From Streptomyces halstedii (GTDB lineage Bacteria; Actinomycetota; Actinomycetes; Streptomycetales; Streptomycetaceae): DNA of 64,000 nt. Under the pieces are notes generated by a model that saw nothing but the letters and a program-made list of their open reading frames with translations, was not told where the DNA came from and did not search any database. Shown here piece by piece: positions 24,010 through 33,086 of the stretch. The DNA lies in contig JOAZ01000017.1 in assembly GCA_000720535.1 (NCBI GenBank), forward strand, positions 124,001 through 188,000. Reading direction: 5' to 3'. Both the position numbers and the translations under genes were made by a program. Within the stretch, counting starts at the first letter, position 1, and the number at the start of each line of letters is the position of its first letter.

Positions 24010-24203
24010 CACTCTGGAGCAGCCTCCCGGTCATCCGCAAGGGGGTGCTGGGTCACACTCGTGCAACGTGCCCGGCATCGGGAGTCGCGCTCGTCGCACC
24101 GTAAGCACACCGTTTGCGTATTTGAAGTGGATGTGACTGATTCCGCTTGTTCGAGGCGGCCGGCGAGCTGTTTGAGCGTCATCGAGCCCGTTACCGTCCT
24201 GCC

Positions 24204-25211
24204 ATGACGTCGCACTCCTCCGCCGCCCCCGGCCCTCCGCCCGCCCACGGCTTCCCCTTCGACCCGGCCCACGGCCACGGACTCGACAAGCTGCTGCGGA
24301 TACCGGCGCCCGCCGCGCCCGAGGACTTCGCGGACTTCTGGGCCGCCCGGTACGCCGAGGCCAGGGCGGTCGACACCGCACCGGAGGTCGGCCCGGCGGA
24401 GGGCGAGCGGGACGGGGTCCGGCTGCACGGCGTGTCCTTCACCTCCGTGGGCGGCGTACGCCTCGGCGGCTGGCTGGCGCTGCCCCTGGAAGGCCCCGCC
24501 GAACACGGCTTCGTCATCGGCCACGGCTACGGCGGGCGGGACACCCCGGTGCCCGAACTGCCGCTTCCGCTGCCCCGTTCCGCCGCGATCCTGCCCTGCG
24601 TCCGCGGCATGGGCACGCGCGGTTCGCTGCCCGGCGTCCCGGGCGACGCGGCCTCACACGTCCTGCACGGCATCGCCTCGCGCGACACCTATGTCATCGG
24701 CGGATGCGTGGCCGACCTGTGGTGCGCCGCCTCCGCGCTCGGCGAACTGCTGCCGCGGGTGGCCGGAGCGGGGCGCCTCGGCTACCTCGGGGAGAGCTTC
24801 GGGGGCGGTCTCGGCGCGCTCGCCCTGCCCTGGGACGGGCGCTTCGCCGCCGCCCAGCTCACCGTCCCCACCTTCGGCAACCACCCGCTGCGGCTCACCC
24901 TGCCCTGCACGGGCAGCGGGGAGTCGGTCCGGGCGTACCACAGGGAGCACCCGGCGGTCACGGACGTCCTGCGCTACTTCGACGCCGCCACGGCCGCGGC
25001 CCGGCTGGAGCTGCCCACGCTGGTGGCCGCCGCGCTCTTCGACCCCTCGGTGCCGCCGCCGGGGCAGTTCGCCGTGCACAACGCGCTGCCCGGCCCGCGC
25101 GAGCTCCAGGTGCTGCGCGCGGGCCACTTCCCGTACGCGGGCGAGGGCGAGGAGCGGGCGGAGCTGCGCGGGCGCCGGGAACGCTTCTTCGGGCGGTGGC
25201 TCCGGGCCTGA
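24204..25211 (+). CDS. Acetylxylan-esterase/cephalosporin-C-deacetylase-like hydrolase
   Basis: 335 aa, AXE1-type alpha/beta hydrolase without signal peptide. The N-terminal FADFWAARY and VSFTSVGGVRLGGWLALP segments are typical of the family. The nucleophile is Ser198 in LGESFGG, an Asp lies in ALFDPSVPPPG and the His in AGHFPYAG. It probably removes acetyl groups from imported xylo- or other oligosaccharides. It is divergent from the sugar-uptake operon and shares its control region. The frame is open from 24147, but ATG 24204 starts the recognisable protein. Confidence 0.85.
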   Translation: MTSHSSAAPGPPPAHGFPFDPAHGHGLDKLLRIPAPAAPEDFADFWAARYAEARAVDTAPEVGPAEGERDGVRLHGVSFTSVGGVRLGGWLALPLEGPAEHGFVIGHGYGGRDTPVPELPLPLPRSAAILPCVRGMGTRGSLPGVPGDAASHVLHGIASRDTYVIGGCVADLWCAASALGELLPRVAGAGRLGYLGESFGGGLGALALPWDGRFAAAQLTVPTFGNHPLRLTLPCTGSGESVRAYHREHPAVTDVLRYFDAATAAARLELPTLVAAALFDPSVPPPGQFAVHNALPGPRELQVLRAGHFPYAGEGEERAELRGRRERFFGRWLRA

Positions 25212-25382
25212 CGGCGGCCCCTCATCGCGTGTACCGAGCGGGGGAGCGTGGACCTCGCCGGGCTCGGGTCAGGGGGCCTGGCCCAAGCCCGGCGCGGGCC
25301 TCGTCGGCCCTCGCGCGTCGGCCCCCGGGCCGGGCCTCGCGGTGCCGGGGCGTGCGCTGTCCTCGCGGTGCCGGGACAGCCC

Positions 25383-26438
25383 TCAGCCGCAGCCGCAGCT
25401 CGCCCGGCGGGCCAGGGAGACGGGAAGCTCCAGCGACACGGGAGGCCGGTTGCCGTCGGCGAGGCGTTGCACCAGCAATTCGACGGCCTGCTCGCCCAGG
25501 TGCCGTATCGGCTGCCGCACGGTCGTCAGAGAGGGCCGCACGATCCGGCTCAGCGGGATCCCGTCGAAGCCGGTCACGGCGACGTCCTCCGGCACCCGCA
25601 CCCCGCGCCGCTCCAGCGCCCGCAGCGCGCCCACCGCCATCTGGTCGTTGGCGAAGAGCATCGCGGCCGGGCGCTCGGGGCCCCGGTCCAGCAGGGTCTC
25701 GGCGGCCCGCGCGCCCTCGGCCTGGGTCATCATCGCCGTCCGCAGGTCCGGCGCGTCCGGCACCGGCAGTCCGGCGTCCTGGCAGGCCTGGCGGAACCCC
25801 CGGAACCGGGCCTCGGCGTCCGGGGACTCCGGGTCGCCGCCGACGAAGGCGAGATCGCGCAGCCCGTGGTCCTCGATCAGGTGGCGGGCCAGCTCGCGCT
25901 CCCCGGCGGCGTTGGCGACGACCACGTGGTCGAGGTGGTCGATCTCGCGCGGACCGGCGAGCATCACGACCGGCAGCCGGCGCGATATCACCTCCAGGTC
26001 CCGCGTCGGCACGGTCTGCGCCAGTACGGCGAAGCCGTCCACCCGCCCCGCGACCTTCGCGACGAGGCTCTCCGGCCCGCCCTCCAGGGAGGCGGCGATC
26101 AGGAGCGCGTACCCGTGCCGGCGTGCCGCCCGCTCCATGCCCCGGATGATCTGGTCGGAGTAGAGCATCGCGGCGTCGTCGGCGTCGCTGTCGGCCTCCG
26201 CGTCGGCCTCGGCGTCCGGGTCGGCGTAGTCGGGGAAGCACAGGCCCAGCACGCCGGTGGTCCGGCTGGCCAGGCCCCGGGCGTTCCCGCTCGGCACGTA
26301 GCCCAGCTCGCGGGCCGCCTCCAGGACGCGTTCGCGCGTGCGGTCGCGTACGGAGGCGGGGTTGCGGTACACGCGGGAGACCGTGGCGATGGAGACGCCC
26401 GACCGCTCCGCGACGTCGTACACCGTGGGGGCGCTCAC
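25383..26438 (-). CDS. LacI-family transcriptional repressor
   Basis: 351 aa. An N-terminal LacI helix-turn-helix and hinge (TVYDVAERSGVSIATVSRVYRNPASV, hinge near ELGYVPSGNARGLA) precedes a periplasmic-binding-like sugar-sensing domain and a short Cys-rich end (ASCGCG). The long frame starts at 26609, but GTG 26438 is where the helix-turn-helix begins. The 14-bp dyad TGAAAGCGCATTCA lies 64-77 bp upstream, and a near-identical dyad lies before the sugar operon. I infer autoregulation and control of genes 19586-23954, and possibly the esterase. Confidence 0.92.
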   Translation of the reverse strand: MSAPTVYDVAERSGVSIATVSRVYRNPASVRDRTRERVLEAARELGYVPSGNARGLASRTTGVLGLCFPDYADPDAEADAEADSDADDAAMLYSDQIIRGMERAARRHGYALLIAASLEGGPESLVAKVAGRVDGFAVLAQTVPTRDLEVISRRLPVVMLAGPREIDHLDHVVVANAAGERELARHLIEDHGLRDLAFVGGDPESPDAEARFRGFRQACQDAGLPVPDAPDLRTAMMTQAEGARAAETLLDRGPERPAAMLFANDQMAVGALRALERRGVRVPEDVAVTGFDGIPLSRIVRPSLTTVRQPIRHLGEQAVELLVQRLADGNRPPVSLELPVSLARRASCGCG

Positions 26439-26501
26439 GTGAGGACCGTCCGCTTCTTCGTCCGTACCCGGGTGCCCGCTGTTGCCGGCGCCCACCTGTT
26501 C

Positions 26502-26515
26502 TGAAAGCGCATTCA
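26502..26515. promoter_or_regulatory. LacI-type operator upstream of the LacI gene
   Basis: TGAAAGCGCATTCA has the CG-centred dyad of LacI-family operators (AAGCGCAT core) and matches the box at 23995-24008 in 12 of 14 positions. It indicates negative autoregulation by the same repressor. Confidence 0.8.
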
Positions 26516-26639
26516 CCCTAGAGCGCGGGGCTGCGGGCGGGCAAGGCGGGACGGCGCGTGGTGCGTGGCGCGGGCGTGCGTGTGCCGGAGACGGGCGGGG
26601 GGTGCCCACGGTGTGCCTTTACCCGAAAACAGACAGGCA

Positions 26640-26651
26640 ACCTTGCAAGGT
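26640..26651. promoter_or_regulatory. MarR-type operator
   Basis: ACCTTGCAAGGT is a perfect 12-bp palindrome in a locally AT-rich promoter stretch, 27 bp before the MarR gene start. The TTGCAA-centred form is common for MarR-family operators. It probably mediates autoregulation and control of the downstream isochorismatase gene. Confidence 0.75.
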
Positions 26652-26678
26652 GTACTACCCATCTTTAATGTGGGCGGT

Positions 26679-27146
26679 ATGAGCGCCGCACCACAGCACC
26701 CCCAGGAGCCGACGCCGGACGATCCGGCCCCCGAGCGGGTGGCGACGGAGCTGGCGGCCGTGCTCGGCCGGCTGTCGCGGCGGATGCGGACCGTGCGGCC
26801 GGCCGGGCCGCTCACGCCGTCCCAGCGGTCGGTGCTGGCCCGGCTCGACGAGAGCGGCCCGGCCACCACCGCGGCGCTGGCCCGCGCCGAGTTCGTACGC
26901 CCGCAGTCGATGCGGCAGACCCTCGGGGCGCTGGAGGAACGGGGCCTGGTGACCCGTACCCCCGACCCGTCGGACGGCCGCAAGTCGGTCGTGTCGGCCA
27001 CGGGCGAGGGCATCGCCGCGCTGGCCGGGGCGCGGGCGGTCACCCGTGGCTGGCTGGCGGAGGCGATCGCCGGCGAACTGGACGGGCGGGAGCGCCGCAC
27101 CGTGGCCGAGGCCGTGGCGCTGATCCGCCGCCTGGCCGAGGAGTGA
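26679..27146 (+). CDS. MarR-family transcriptional regulator
   Basis: 155 aa, winged helix: recognition part TTAALARAEFVRPQSMRQTLGALEERGLVTR, and wing TPDPSDGRKSVVSATGEG. A Pro-rich N-terminus of about 20 residues precedes the dimerisation helices. ATG 26679 lies just after the palindrome at 26640, while the frame upstream to 26565 would run through the operator. The isochorismatase-like gene lies 95 bp downstream on the same strand, so it is probably the regulated partner. Confidence 0.9.
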   Translation: MSAAPQHPQEPTPDDPAPERVATELAAVLGRLSRRMRTVRPAGPLTPSQRSVLARLDESGPATTAALARAEFVRPQSMRQTLGALEERGLVTRTPDPSDGRKSVVSATGEGIAALAGARAVTRGWLAEAIAGELDGRERRTVAEAVALIRRLAEE

Positions 27147-27241
27147 CCCGGCGCGGGACGCGCCCGCCCGCTCCCGCAGCCCGCCCCGGCGCCCGCCCGC
27201 CCCCGCACCGACCGGACACCCCACCCGCGAGGAGTACCCGT

Positions 27242-27799
27242 ATGACCGCCACCACCCTGGACCCGAAGACCGCCCTGATCGTCGTCGACCTCCAGAAGGG
27301 CATCGTGGGCCTGCCCACGGTCCACCCCGCCGCGGACGTCGTCGCCAACGCCGCGGCCCTCGCCGACGCCTTCCGCGCCAGGGGCCTCCCGGTCGTCCTC
27401 GTCCGGGTGACCGGCGGCGCCCCCGGCCGCACGGAGGCCGGGCGGGCCGGGTCCGGCGGGCAGCCGCCGGCCGACTGGGCCGACCTCGCGCCCGAACTGG
27501 GCCGCCGCGAGGACGACATCGTCGTCACCAAGCAGCGGTGGGGGGCCTTCCACGGCACCGACCTCGACCGGCAGCTGCGCCGGCTGGGCGTCACCCAGGT
27601 CGTCCTGGCCGGTATCGCCACCTCCATCGGCGTCGAGTCCACGGCCCGCGCGGCGTACGCACACGGCTACCACGTCACCGTCGCCACCGACGCCGTCACC
27701 GACAGGGACCCCGACACCCACCGGGTCAGCGTCGAGAAGATCTTCCCGAGGCTCGGCGAGACCGACACCACGGCGGCGATCCTCGCCCTGCTCGGCTGA
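27242..27799 (+). CDS. Isochorismatase-like hydrolase (Gly at the Cys position)
   Basis: 185 aa, isochorismatase/cysteine-hydrolase fold. Asp16 (LIVVDLQ) and Lys97 (VVTKQRWGAF) of the catalytic set are present. The usual nucleophilic Cys of nicotinamidase-type members is Gly130 (GIATSIGVESTAR). True isochorismatases, which do not use a Cys nucleophile, also lack this residue, so vinyl-ether hydrolysis is more likely than amide hydrolysis, or the protein is inactive. It follows the MarR gene and is probably under its control. A GAGGAG site precedes ATG 27242. Confidence 0.87.
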   Translation: MTATTLDPKTALIVVDLQKGIVGLPTVHPAADVVANAAALADAFRARGLPVVLVRVTGGAPGRTEAGRAGSGGQPPADWADLAPELGRREDDIVVTKQRWGAFHGTDLDRQLRRLGVTQVVLAGIATSIGVESTARAAYAHGYHVTVATDAVTDRDPDTHRVSVEKIFPRLGETDTTAAILALLG

Positions 27800-28008
27800 G
27801 TACCCCGGCCCGGTACGACCGGGTACGGCCTCCGGGGCCGCACGGGTGACACCCCGGCCCGTACCGGCCCCGCCTGCGCCGCCTCGCGCGTGACGGTGAG
27901 TTCAGTGGATCAACACATCAGTGTGATCAGCTGCAAATGCCACCAAAACGTTCGTCATCCGGTCCATTCCGGTACGGGTGGGCCGGGCCGGCCCCGGAGG
28001 TTTCAGCC

Positions 28009-30435
28009 ATGGCCCACCTCGGCGTCCCGCGCGGGACGGCCCGACAGCGCCGCTCGGTCGCACTCCTGGCGACGGGCGTGCTCACCATCCCCGCGCTGGC
28101 GGGCTGCTCCTCGGACGGCGGCGGCCGCGTTCCGGTGGCCATGGGGCAGGACATCGCGCCCGCCGCCCGCGACCGGCTGGCCGACGGCTCCACGCTCACC
28201 TGGGCGATCGACGCCGTGCCCGCCACCCTCAACGCCTTCCAGGCCGACGCCGACGGTGCGACCACCCGGATCACCGGCGCCCTGCTGCCGACCCTCTTCC
28301 CGCTGGACGAGCGCGGCGAGCCCCGGCTCGACCCCGACTACCTGGAGTCCGCGAAGGTCATCGAGCGGGAACCCAAACAGGTCGTGCTCTACAAGCTCAA
28401 CCAGCGGGCCGTGTGGAGCGACGGCCGGGAGATCGGCGCTCCCGACTTCGTCGCCCAGTGGCGGGCGCTGAGCGGCAAGGACTCCGCGTTCTGGACCGCG
28501 CGCAACGCGGGCTACGAACGGATCGAGAAGATCGAGCGCGGCAAGGACGACCTCCAGGTCCGCGTCACCTTCTCCAAGCCGTACGCGGACTGGCGCGGGC
28601 TCTTCTCGCCGCTGTACCCGAAGGAGGTGACCGGCGCCGCCGGCACCTTCAACGACGGTGCGCGCACCACGCTCAAGAACACCGCGGGGCCGTTCCGGCT
28701 GGGAAGCGTGGACAAGGACAAGGGGACCGTCACACTCGTCCGCGACCCGCGCTGGTGGGGCGACCGGCCCAAGCTCGAATCGCTCGTCTTCCGGGCCGTG
28801 AAGCCCGAGGACCGGGCCGACGCGCTCACCGAGGGCAGCGTGGACGTCGCGGACGTGGACCCGGCGGCGGCGCACAGCGTCGCCCAGGCCGCCCGCTACC
28901 GCACCGGCAACGGACAGCCCGCCCACGGCCCCGGGGCCGACATCACCCCGGCGGCGGCCCTGCGCTCCTGGGCGGTGGCGCACGGGTCGGACGAGAAGGC
29001 GGCCGAGGCCGCCCAGAAGGCCCGCGCCGAGAACCGCGAGGCGGTCGCGGCGTACGCGGCCGAGCAGAAGGCCCTGAACCGCTTCGCCGTACGCAAGTCG
29101 CTGGAGCCCGCCTACACCCAGCTGGCGCTGAACGGCGAGTCCGGGCCGCTCTCCGACGAGCGGGTCCGCCGGGCGGTCGCCCGCGCCCTGGACCGCCAGG
29201 AGCTCGCCGACGCCGTGCTGAAGCCGCTGGGGCTGGCCGCGAAGCCGCCCGGCAGCCACCTGGCGCTGGCCGGGCAGCCGGTGTACAAGGACGCCAGCGG
29301 GGCGCTGGGCGACCAGGACGCCAAGGAGGCGCGGGCGCTGCTGGCGGACGCGGGCTGGACGACCGGCGGCGCGGTCCAGAAGCCCGGGGACACCAAGGCG
29401 GGCAGCGAGGCCGACAAGAAGGCCGACGAGAAGACGGACGGGGACGCGGAGGACGCCGGGAAGAAGCCCGCCGACGAGGCGACCGGCGAGGCCGCGGACC
29501 AGGACAAGGACGAGGCGGCCGACAAGGCCGGCAAGGACACCGGCGCGACCGCGGACAAGGCCGCCGACAAGGACGCCAAGGCCGCCGACAAGGACGAGAA
29601 GGACGACAAGGCCTCCCGCGACGAGGGCCTGTACATCGTCGGGGACGAGAAGCCGGGCGACCGGGACCCCGCTCCCCGGGCCCTCGCCACCGCACCGGCC
29701 GCCGCGGCCCAGAGCGCCGCCGTGCTGCGCCAGGTCGCGGCCGTCACCGGCGAGGGCGCCACCCGGGTCGGTACCCAGGACAAGCAGCCCGGCGGAGCGC
29801 CCGGCGCCTACGCGCCCCAGGGAACGGCGGCCCCGGCCCCCGCCCCGGCCAGCAACCGCCTCGGCAAGGACGGCAAGCCGCTCACCCTGCGCTTCGTCCT
29901 GCCCTCCGGCCCCGGCTCGCAGTCGTTGCGGGGCGTCGGCGAGAAGATCGTCGCGATGCTGGACGCGGTCGGCATCGGGGCCCAGATCACCAAGGTCTCC
30001 GACGAGAGCTACTTCAAGGACCACATCGCCTCAGGCGACTACGACATGGCGCTGTACTCCTGGCCCGCCACCGCCTACCCGGCGACCGACGGACGCCCGG
30101 TCTTCGCCAAGCCGGAAGCCGCCACGGACGGATCCCTGCTCGTCGAGCAGAACTACACCCGGATCGGTTCCGACCACATCGACCAGCTCTTCGACCGGGC
30201 GGTCTCCGAGCTCGACGCCAAGACCTCGGGGGACCTGCTGAAGCAGGCGGACGCACGGATCTGGGCGGCCGCCGGATCGATTCCGCTGTACCAGCGGCCG
30301 CAGCTCGTCGCGGTCGACAAGAAGCTCCGGAACGTCGGCGCCTTCGGCTTCGCCTCACCCCGCTACCAGGACATCGGATTCCTCGGGGGCCAAGCGGCAG
30401 GTTCCACCGCTTCTCCCGCTAAGGGGACGAAGTAG
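28009..30435 (+). CDS. Peptide-type ABC substrate-binding lipoprotein with long charged insert
   Basis: 808 aa, family 5 (DppA/OppA-like) binding protein; ordinary members are about 500-600 aa. Lipobox LAGC lies at about residue 34. The binding fold (about 60-450 and 620-800) is split by about 160 low-complexity residues: first Lys/Asp/Ala/Glu-rich (about 455-540), then Ala/Pro/Gly-rich (about 560-615). No permease or ATPase genes adjoin it, so it must work with a transporter elsewhere or act as a sensor. GGAGG lies 8 nt before ATG 28009. A long open frame in another phase across the same DNA is a shadow caused by base composition. Confidence 0.88.
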   Translation: MAHLGVPRGTARQRRSVALLATGVLTIPALAGCSSDGGGRVPVAMGQDIAPAARDRLADGSTLTWAIDAVPATLNAFQADADGATTRITGALLPTLFPLDERGEPRLDPDYLESAKVIEREPKQVVLYKLNQRAVWSDGREIGAPDFVAQWRALSGKDSAFWTARNAGYERIEKIERGKDDLQVRVTFSKPYADWRGLFSPLYPKEVTGAAGTFNDGARTTLKNTAGPFRLGSVDKDKGTVTLVRDPRWWGDRPKLESLVFRAVKPEDRADALTEGSVDVADVDPAAAHSVAQAARYRTGNGQPAHGPGADITPAAALRSWAVAHGSDEKAAEAAQKARAENREAVAAYAAEQKALNRFAVRKSLEPAYTQLALNGESGPLSDERVRRAVARALDRQELADAVLKPLGLAAKPPGSHLALAGQPVYKDASGALGDQDAKEARALLADAGWTTGGAVQKPGDTKAGSEADKKADEKTDGDAEDAGKKPADEATGEAADQDKDEAADKAGKDTGATADKAADKDAKAADKDEKDDKASRDEGLYIVGDEKPGDRDPAPRALATAPAAAAQSAAVLRQVAAVTGEGATRVGTQDKQPGGAPGAYAPQGTAAPAPAPASNRLGKDGKPLTLRFVLPSGPGSQSLRGVGEKIVAMLDAVGIGAQITKVSDESYFKDHIASGDYDMALYSWPATAYPATDGRPVFAKPEAATDGSLLVEQNYTRIGSDHIDQLFDRAVSELDAKTSGDLLKQADARIWAAAGSIPLYQRPQLVAVDKKLRNVGAFGFASPRYQDIGFLGGQAAGSTASPAKGTK

Positions 30436-30770
30436 CAGGTCACAGGGGGATCCGAAGCTCAGATCCCGCTCAATTCCCTTGCCCGTCGGCGTGCCGGCGG
30501 GCAAGGTGGCGTCTGCCTGGACCCGGGCTCCGCGCTCTCCCCACCCCCTTTGCCGTCCGCCCTCATCACCTGCCGGACGATGCCGTGGCGACGGCTGAAC
30601 GCGGGCTGAACACTGCCCGGCGAACGCTTTCGCGGACCGGGCCGGGAAGCCCTGGGCGCGTCGTGCCCGTACCATTGGACCAGCCGTGGCGTGTCCGCCC
30701 GGCGGGGCGTACGAGGACCGAGACCGACAAAGACGCCTGATCCCACGATCGAGAGAAGCGCAAGCCACCC
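30436..30770. other. 335-bp gap before typA
   Basis: The first part holds the terminator hairpin of the binding-protein gene (30477-30506). The remainder carries the typA leader. I see no open frame with a plausible start and no other structure. Confidence 0.6.
30477..30506 (+). terminator. Terminator after the 808-aa binding protein
   Basis: A 13-bp stem (30477-30489 with 30494-30506, one G-U pair) with a 4-nt loop starts 42 bp after the stop codon. Confidence 0.75.
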
Positions 30771-32645
30771 ATGCCCACGCGCCACGACATCCGTAACGTA
30801 GCCATTGTTGCCCACGTCGACCACGGCAAGACCACCCTGGTCGACGCCATGCTCAGGCAGGCGGGCGCGTTCGCGGCCCACGCCGCCGAGAACCTCGACG
30901 AACGCATGATGGACTCGAACGACCTGGAGCGTGAGAAGGGCATCACGATCCTCGCCAAGAACACGGCGGTGAAGTACCACCCCAAGGACGGCGGGGACCC
31001 GATCACGATCAACATCATCGACACCCCCGGCCACGCCGACTTCGGTGGCGAGGTCGAGCGCGGTCTGTCGATGGTCGACGCGGTCGTCCTGCTCGTCGAC
31101 TCCTCGGAAGGCCCGCTCCCGCAGACCCGGTTCGTGCTGCGCAAGGCGCTCACGGCCAAGCTGCCGGTGATCCTCTGCATCAACAAGACGGACCGCCCGG
31201 ACGCCCGTATCGCCGAGGTCATCGACGAGACGTACGACCTCTTCCTCGACCTGGACGCCGACGAGGACCAGATCGAGTTCCCGATCGTCTACGCCTGCGC
31301 CCGTGACGGCGTCGCCTCGCTGACCAAGCCCGAGGACGGCAGCGTCCCGCCGGACAGCGAGAACCTGGAGCCGTTCTTCAACACGATCCTCTCCACGGTC
31401 CCGGCCCCCGAGTACGACGAGGAGGCCCCGCTCCAGGCGCACGTCACCAACCTCGACGCCGACAACTTCCTCGGCCGTATCGCGCTCTGCCGTGTCGAGC
31501 AGGGCGAGCTGCGCAAGGGCCAGACGGTCACCTGGATCAAGCGCGACGGCACCATGTCCAACGTGCGCATCACCGAGCTGCTGATGACGGAGGCGCTCAC
31601 CCGCCAGCCCGCCGAGAAGGCCGGTCCGGGCGACATCTGCGCCATCGCCGGTATCCCGGACATCATGATCGGTGAGACCCTGGCCGACCCCGAGAACCCG
31701 ATCGCGCTGCCGCTGATCACGGTGGACGAGCCGGCCATCTCGATGACCATCGGCACGAACACCTCGCCGCTGGTCGGCAAGGGCGGCAAGGGCCACAAGG
31801 TCACCGCGCGTCAGGTGAAGGACCGCCTGGACCGCGAGCTGATCGGTAACGTCTCGCTCCGCGTCCTGGACACCGAGCGCCCCGACGCCTGGGAGGTCCA
31901 GGGCCGCGGTGAGCTCGCGCTGGCGATCCTCGTCGAGCAGATGCGCCGCGAGGGCTTCGAGCTGACCGTCGGCAAGCCGGAGGTCGTCACCAAGCAGATC
32001 GACGGCAAGACGCACGAGCCGGTCGAGCGCATGACGATCGACTCGCCGGAGGAGCACCTCGGCGCCATCACGCAGCTGATGGCCAGCCGCAAGGGCCGCA
32101 TGGAGACGATGACGAACCACGGTTCGGGCTGGGTCCGCATGGAGTGGATCGTCCCCTCCCGCGGCCTCATCGGCTTCCGCACGGAGTTCCTGACCCAGAC
32201 CCGCGGCACCGGCATCGCGCACTCCATCTTCGAGGGCCACGAGCCGTGGTTCGGCGAGCTGCGCACCCGTCACAACGGCTCCCTGGTCGCGGACCGCGCG
32301 GGCGCGGTGACGCCGTTCGCGATGGTCAACCTCCAGGAGCGCGGTGTGATCTTCACCGAGGCCGGCACCGAGGTCTACGAGGGCATGATCATCGGCGAGA
32401 ACTCCCGCGCCGACGACATGGACGTGAACATCACCAAGGAGAAGAAGCTCACCAACATGCGTGCGGCGTCCGCGGACACCACGGAGAACGTGGTGCCCGC
32501 CCGCAAGCTCTCGCTGGAGCAGTCCCTGGAGTTCTGCCGCGACGACGAGTGCATCGAGGTGACCCCGGAGACGGTCCGCATCCGCAAGGTCGTCCTGGAC
32601 CAGAAGCAGCGCGGCCGCACGGCCTCGCGCGCCAAGAACGCCTGA
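30771..32645 (+). CDS. typA: Ribosome-associated GTPase TypA/BipA
   Basis: 624 aa, full length for the family. G1 AHVDHGKTT, switch II DTPGHADFGGE and G4 NKTD lie in the GTP-binding domain (about 1-200), followed by EF-G-like domains II, III and V and the TypA-specific C-terminal domain. It binds the ribosome where EF-G and LepA bind and helps 50S assembly and stress or cold adaptation. It is monocistronic, followed by a strong terminator, with codon use typical of highly expressed genes. Confidence 0.97.
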   Translation: MPTRHDIRNVAIVAHVDHGKTTLVDAMLRQAGAFAAHAAENLDERMMDSNDLEREKGITILAKNTAVKYHPKDGGDPITINIIDTPGHADFGGEVERGLSMVDAVVLLVDSSEGPLPQTRFVLRKALTAKLPVILCINKTDRPDARIAEVIDETYDLFLDLDADEDQIEFPIVYACARDGVASLTKPEDGSVPPDSENLEPFFNTILSTVPAPEYDEEAPLQAHVTNLDADNFLGRIALCRVEQGELRKGQTVTWIKRDGTMSNVRITELLMTEALTRQPAEKAGPGDICAIAGIPDIMIGETLADPENPIALPLITVDEPAISMTIGTNTSPLVGKGGKGHKVTARQVKDRLDRELIGNVSLRVLDTERPDAWEVQGRGELALAILVEQMRREGFELTVGKPEVVTKQIDGKTHEPVERMTIDSPEEHLGAITQLMASRKGRMETMTNHGSGWVRMEWIVPSRGLIGFRTEFLTQTRGTGIAHSIFEGHEPWFGELRTRHNGSLVADRAGAVTPFAMVNLQERGVIFTEAGTEVYEGMIIGENSRADDMDVNITKEKKLTNMRAASADTTENVVPARKLSLEQSLEFCRDDECIEVTPETVRIRKVVLDQKQRGRTASRAKNA

Positions 32646-32701
32646 GCCGGCCGGGAGCGCCGGCCGCTGCCGGCGAACCGTCGGAATGAGCCATTGACAT
32701 G

Positions 32702-32740
32702 AGACCCGGGCCTCCACAGAAACTGTGGGGGCCCGGGTCT
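32702..32740 (+). terminator. Strong intrinsic terminator after typA
   Basis: An 18-bp stem (32702-32719 with 32723-32740, one G-U pair) with a 3-nt AAA loop is followed by TTTCG. Confidence 0.9.
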
Positions 32741-33086
32741 TTCGTCAACCCGTTTATCCGACCGAGGTGTCCGCATATCGTGCGTCGCTCTCCGGAACAT
32801 GTGTTAACGGTCCGTTTCGGGGGTGTCTGTCTGGGATCGCTTTGTCCGGATTTCGGTCTTCCGGGAGATCTCGATGTTGTCAAACCGAGACCCTTTAAGT
32901 GTGGTTTACAGCCCGGTGTTCCTTAATAGTTGGCTCCATTGAGCTCGGGTCAATGGGTCAGCGCACTGTGGGGAGTGCCGACTCACGAGCACACTCGGGG
33001 CACTGAAACGATCGCCGTCAGGGGTGTCGGTGGATCTCTCCAGTGCCCCTCTTGTAGTCAAAAGTGGACTCATGAGGAGGAAACCC
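32741..33086. promoter_or_regulatory. Promoter region of the first peptide-import operon
   Basis: These 346 bp are clearly more AT-rich than their surroundings (for example TTTAAG, GGTTTACA, CCTTAATAG around 32892-32930) and contain no gene. They must hold the promoter and leader of the binding-protein gene. I could not fix a -35/-10 pair with standard spacing. Confidence 0.5.

Noticed and set aside
27242-27799. Nicotinamidase-type cysteine hydrolase
   Set aside because: The nucleophilic Cys position is Gly130.
27978-30422. Long 814-codon frame overlapping the binding-protein gene
   Set aside because: It is the +2 shadow of a GC-rich gene, with Arg/Gly/Pro composition; the real frame has a lipobox and the family 5 fold.
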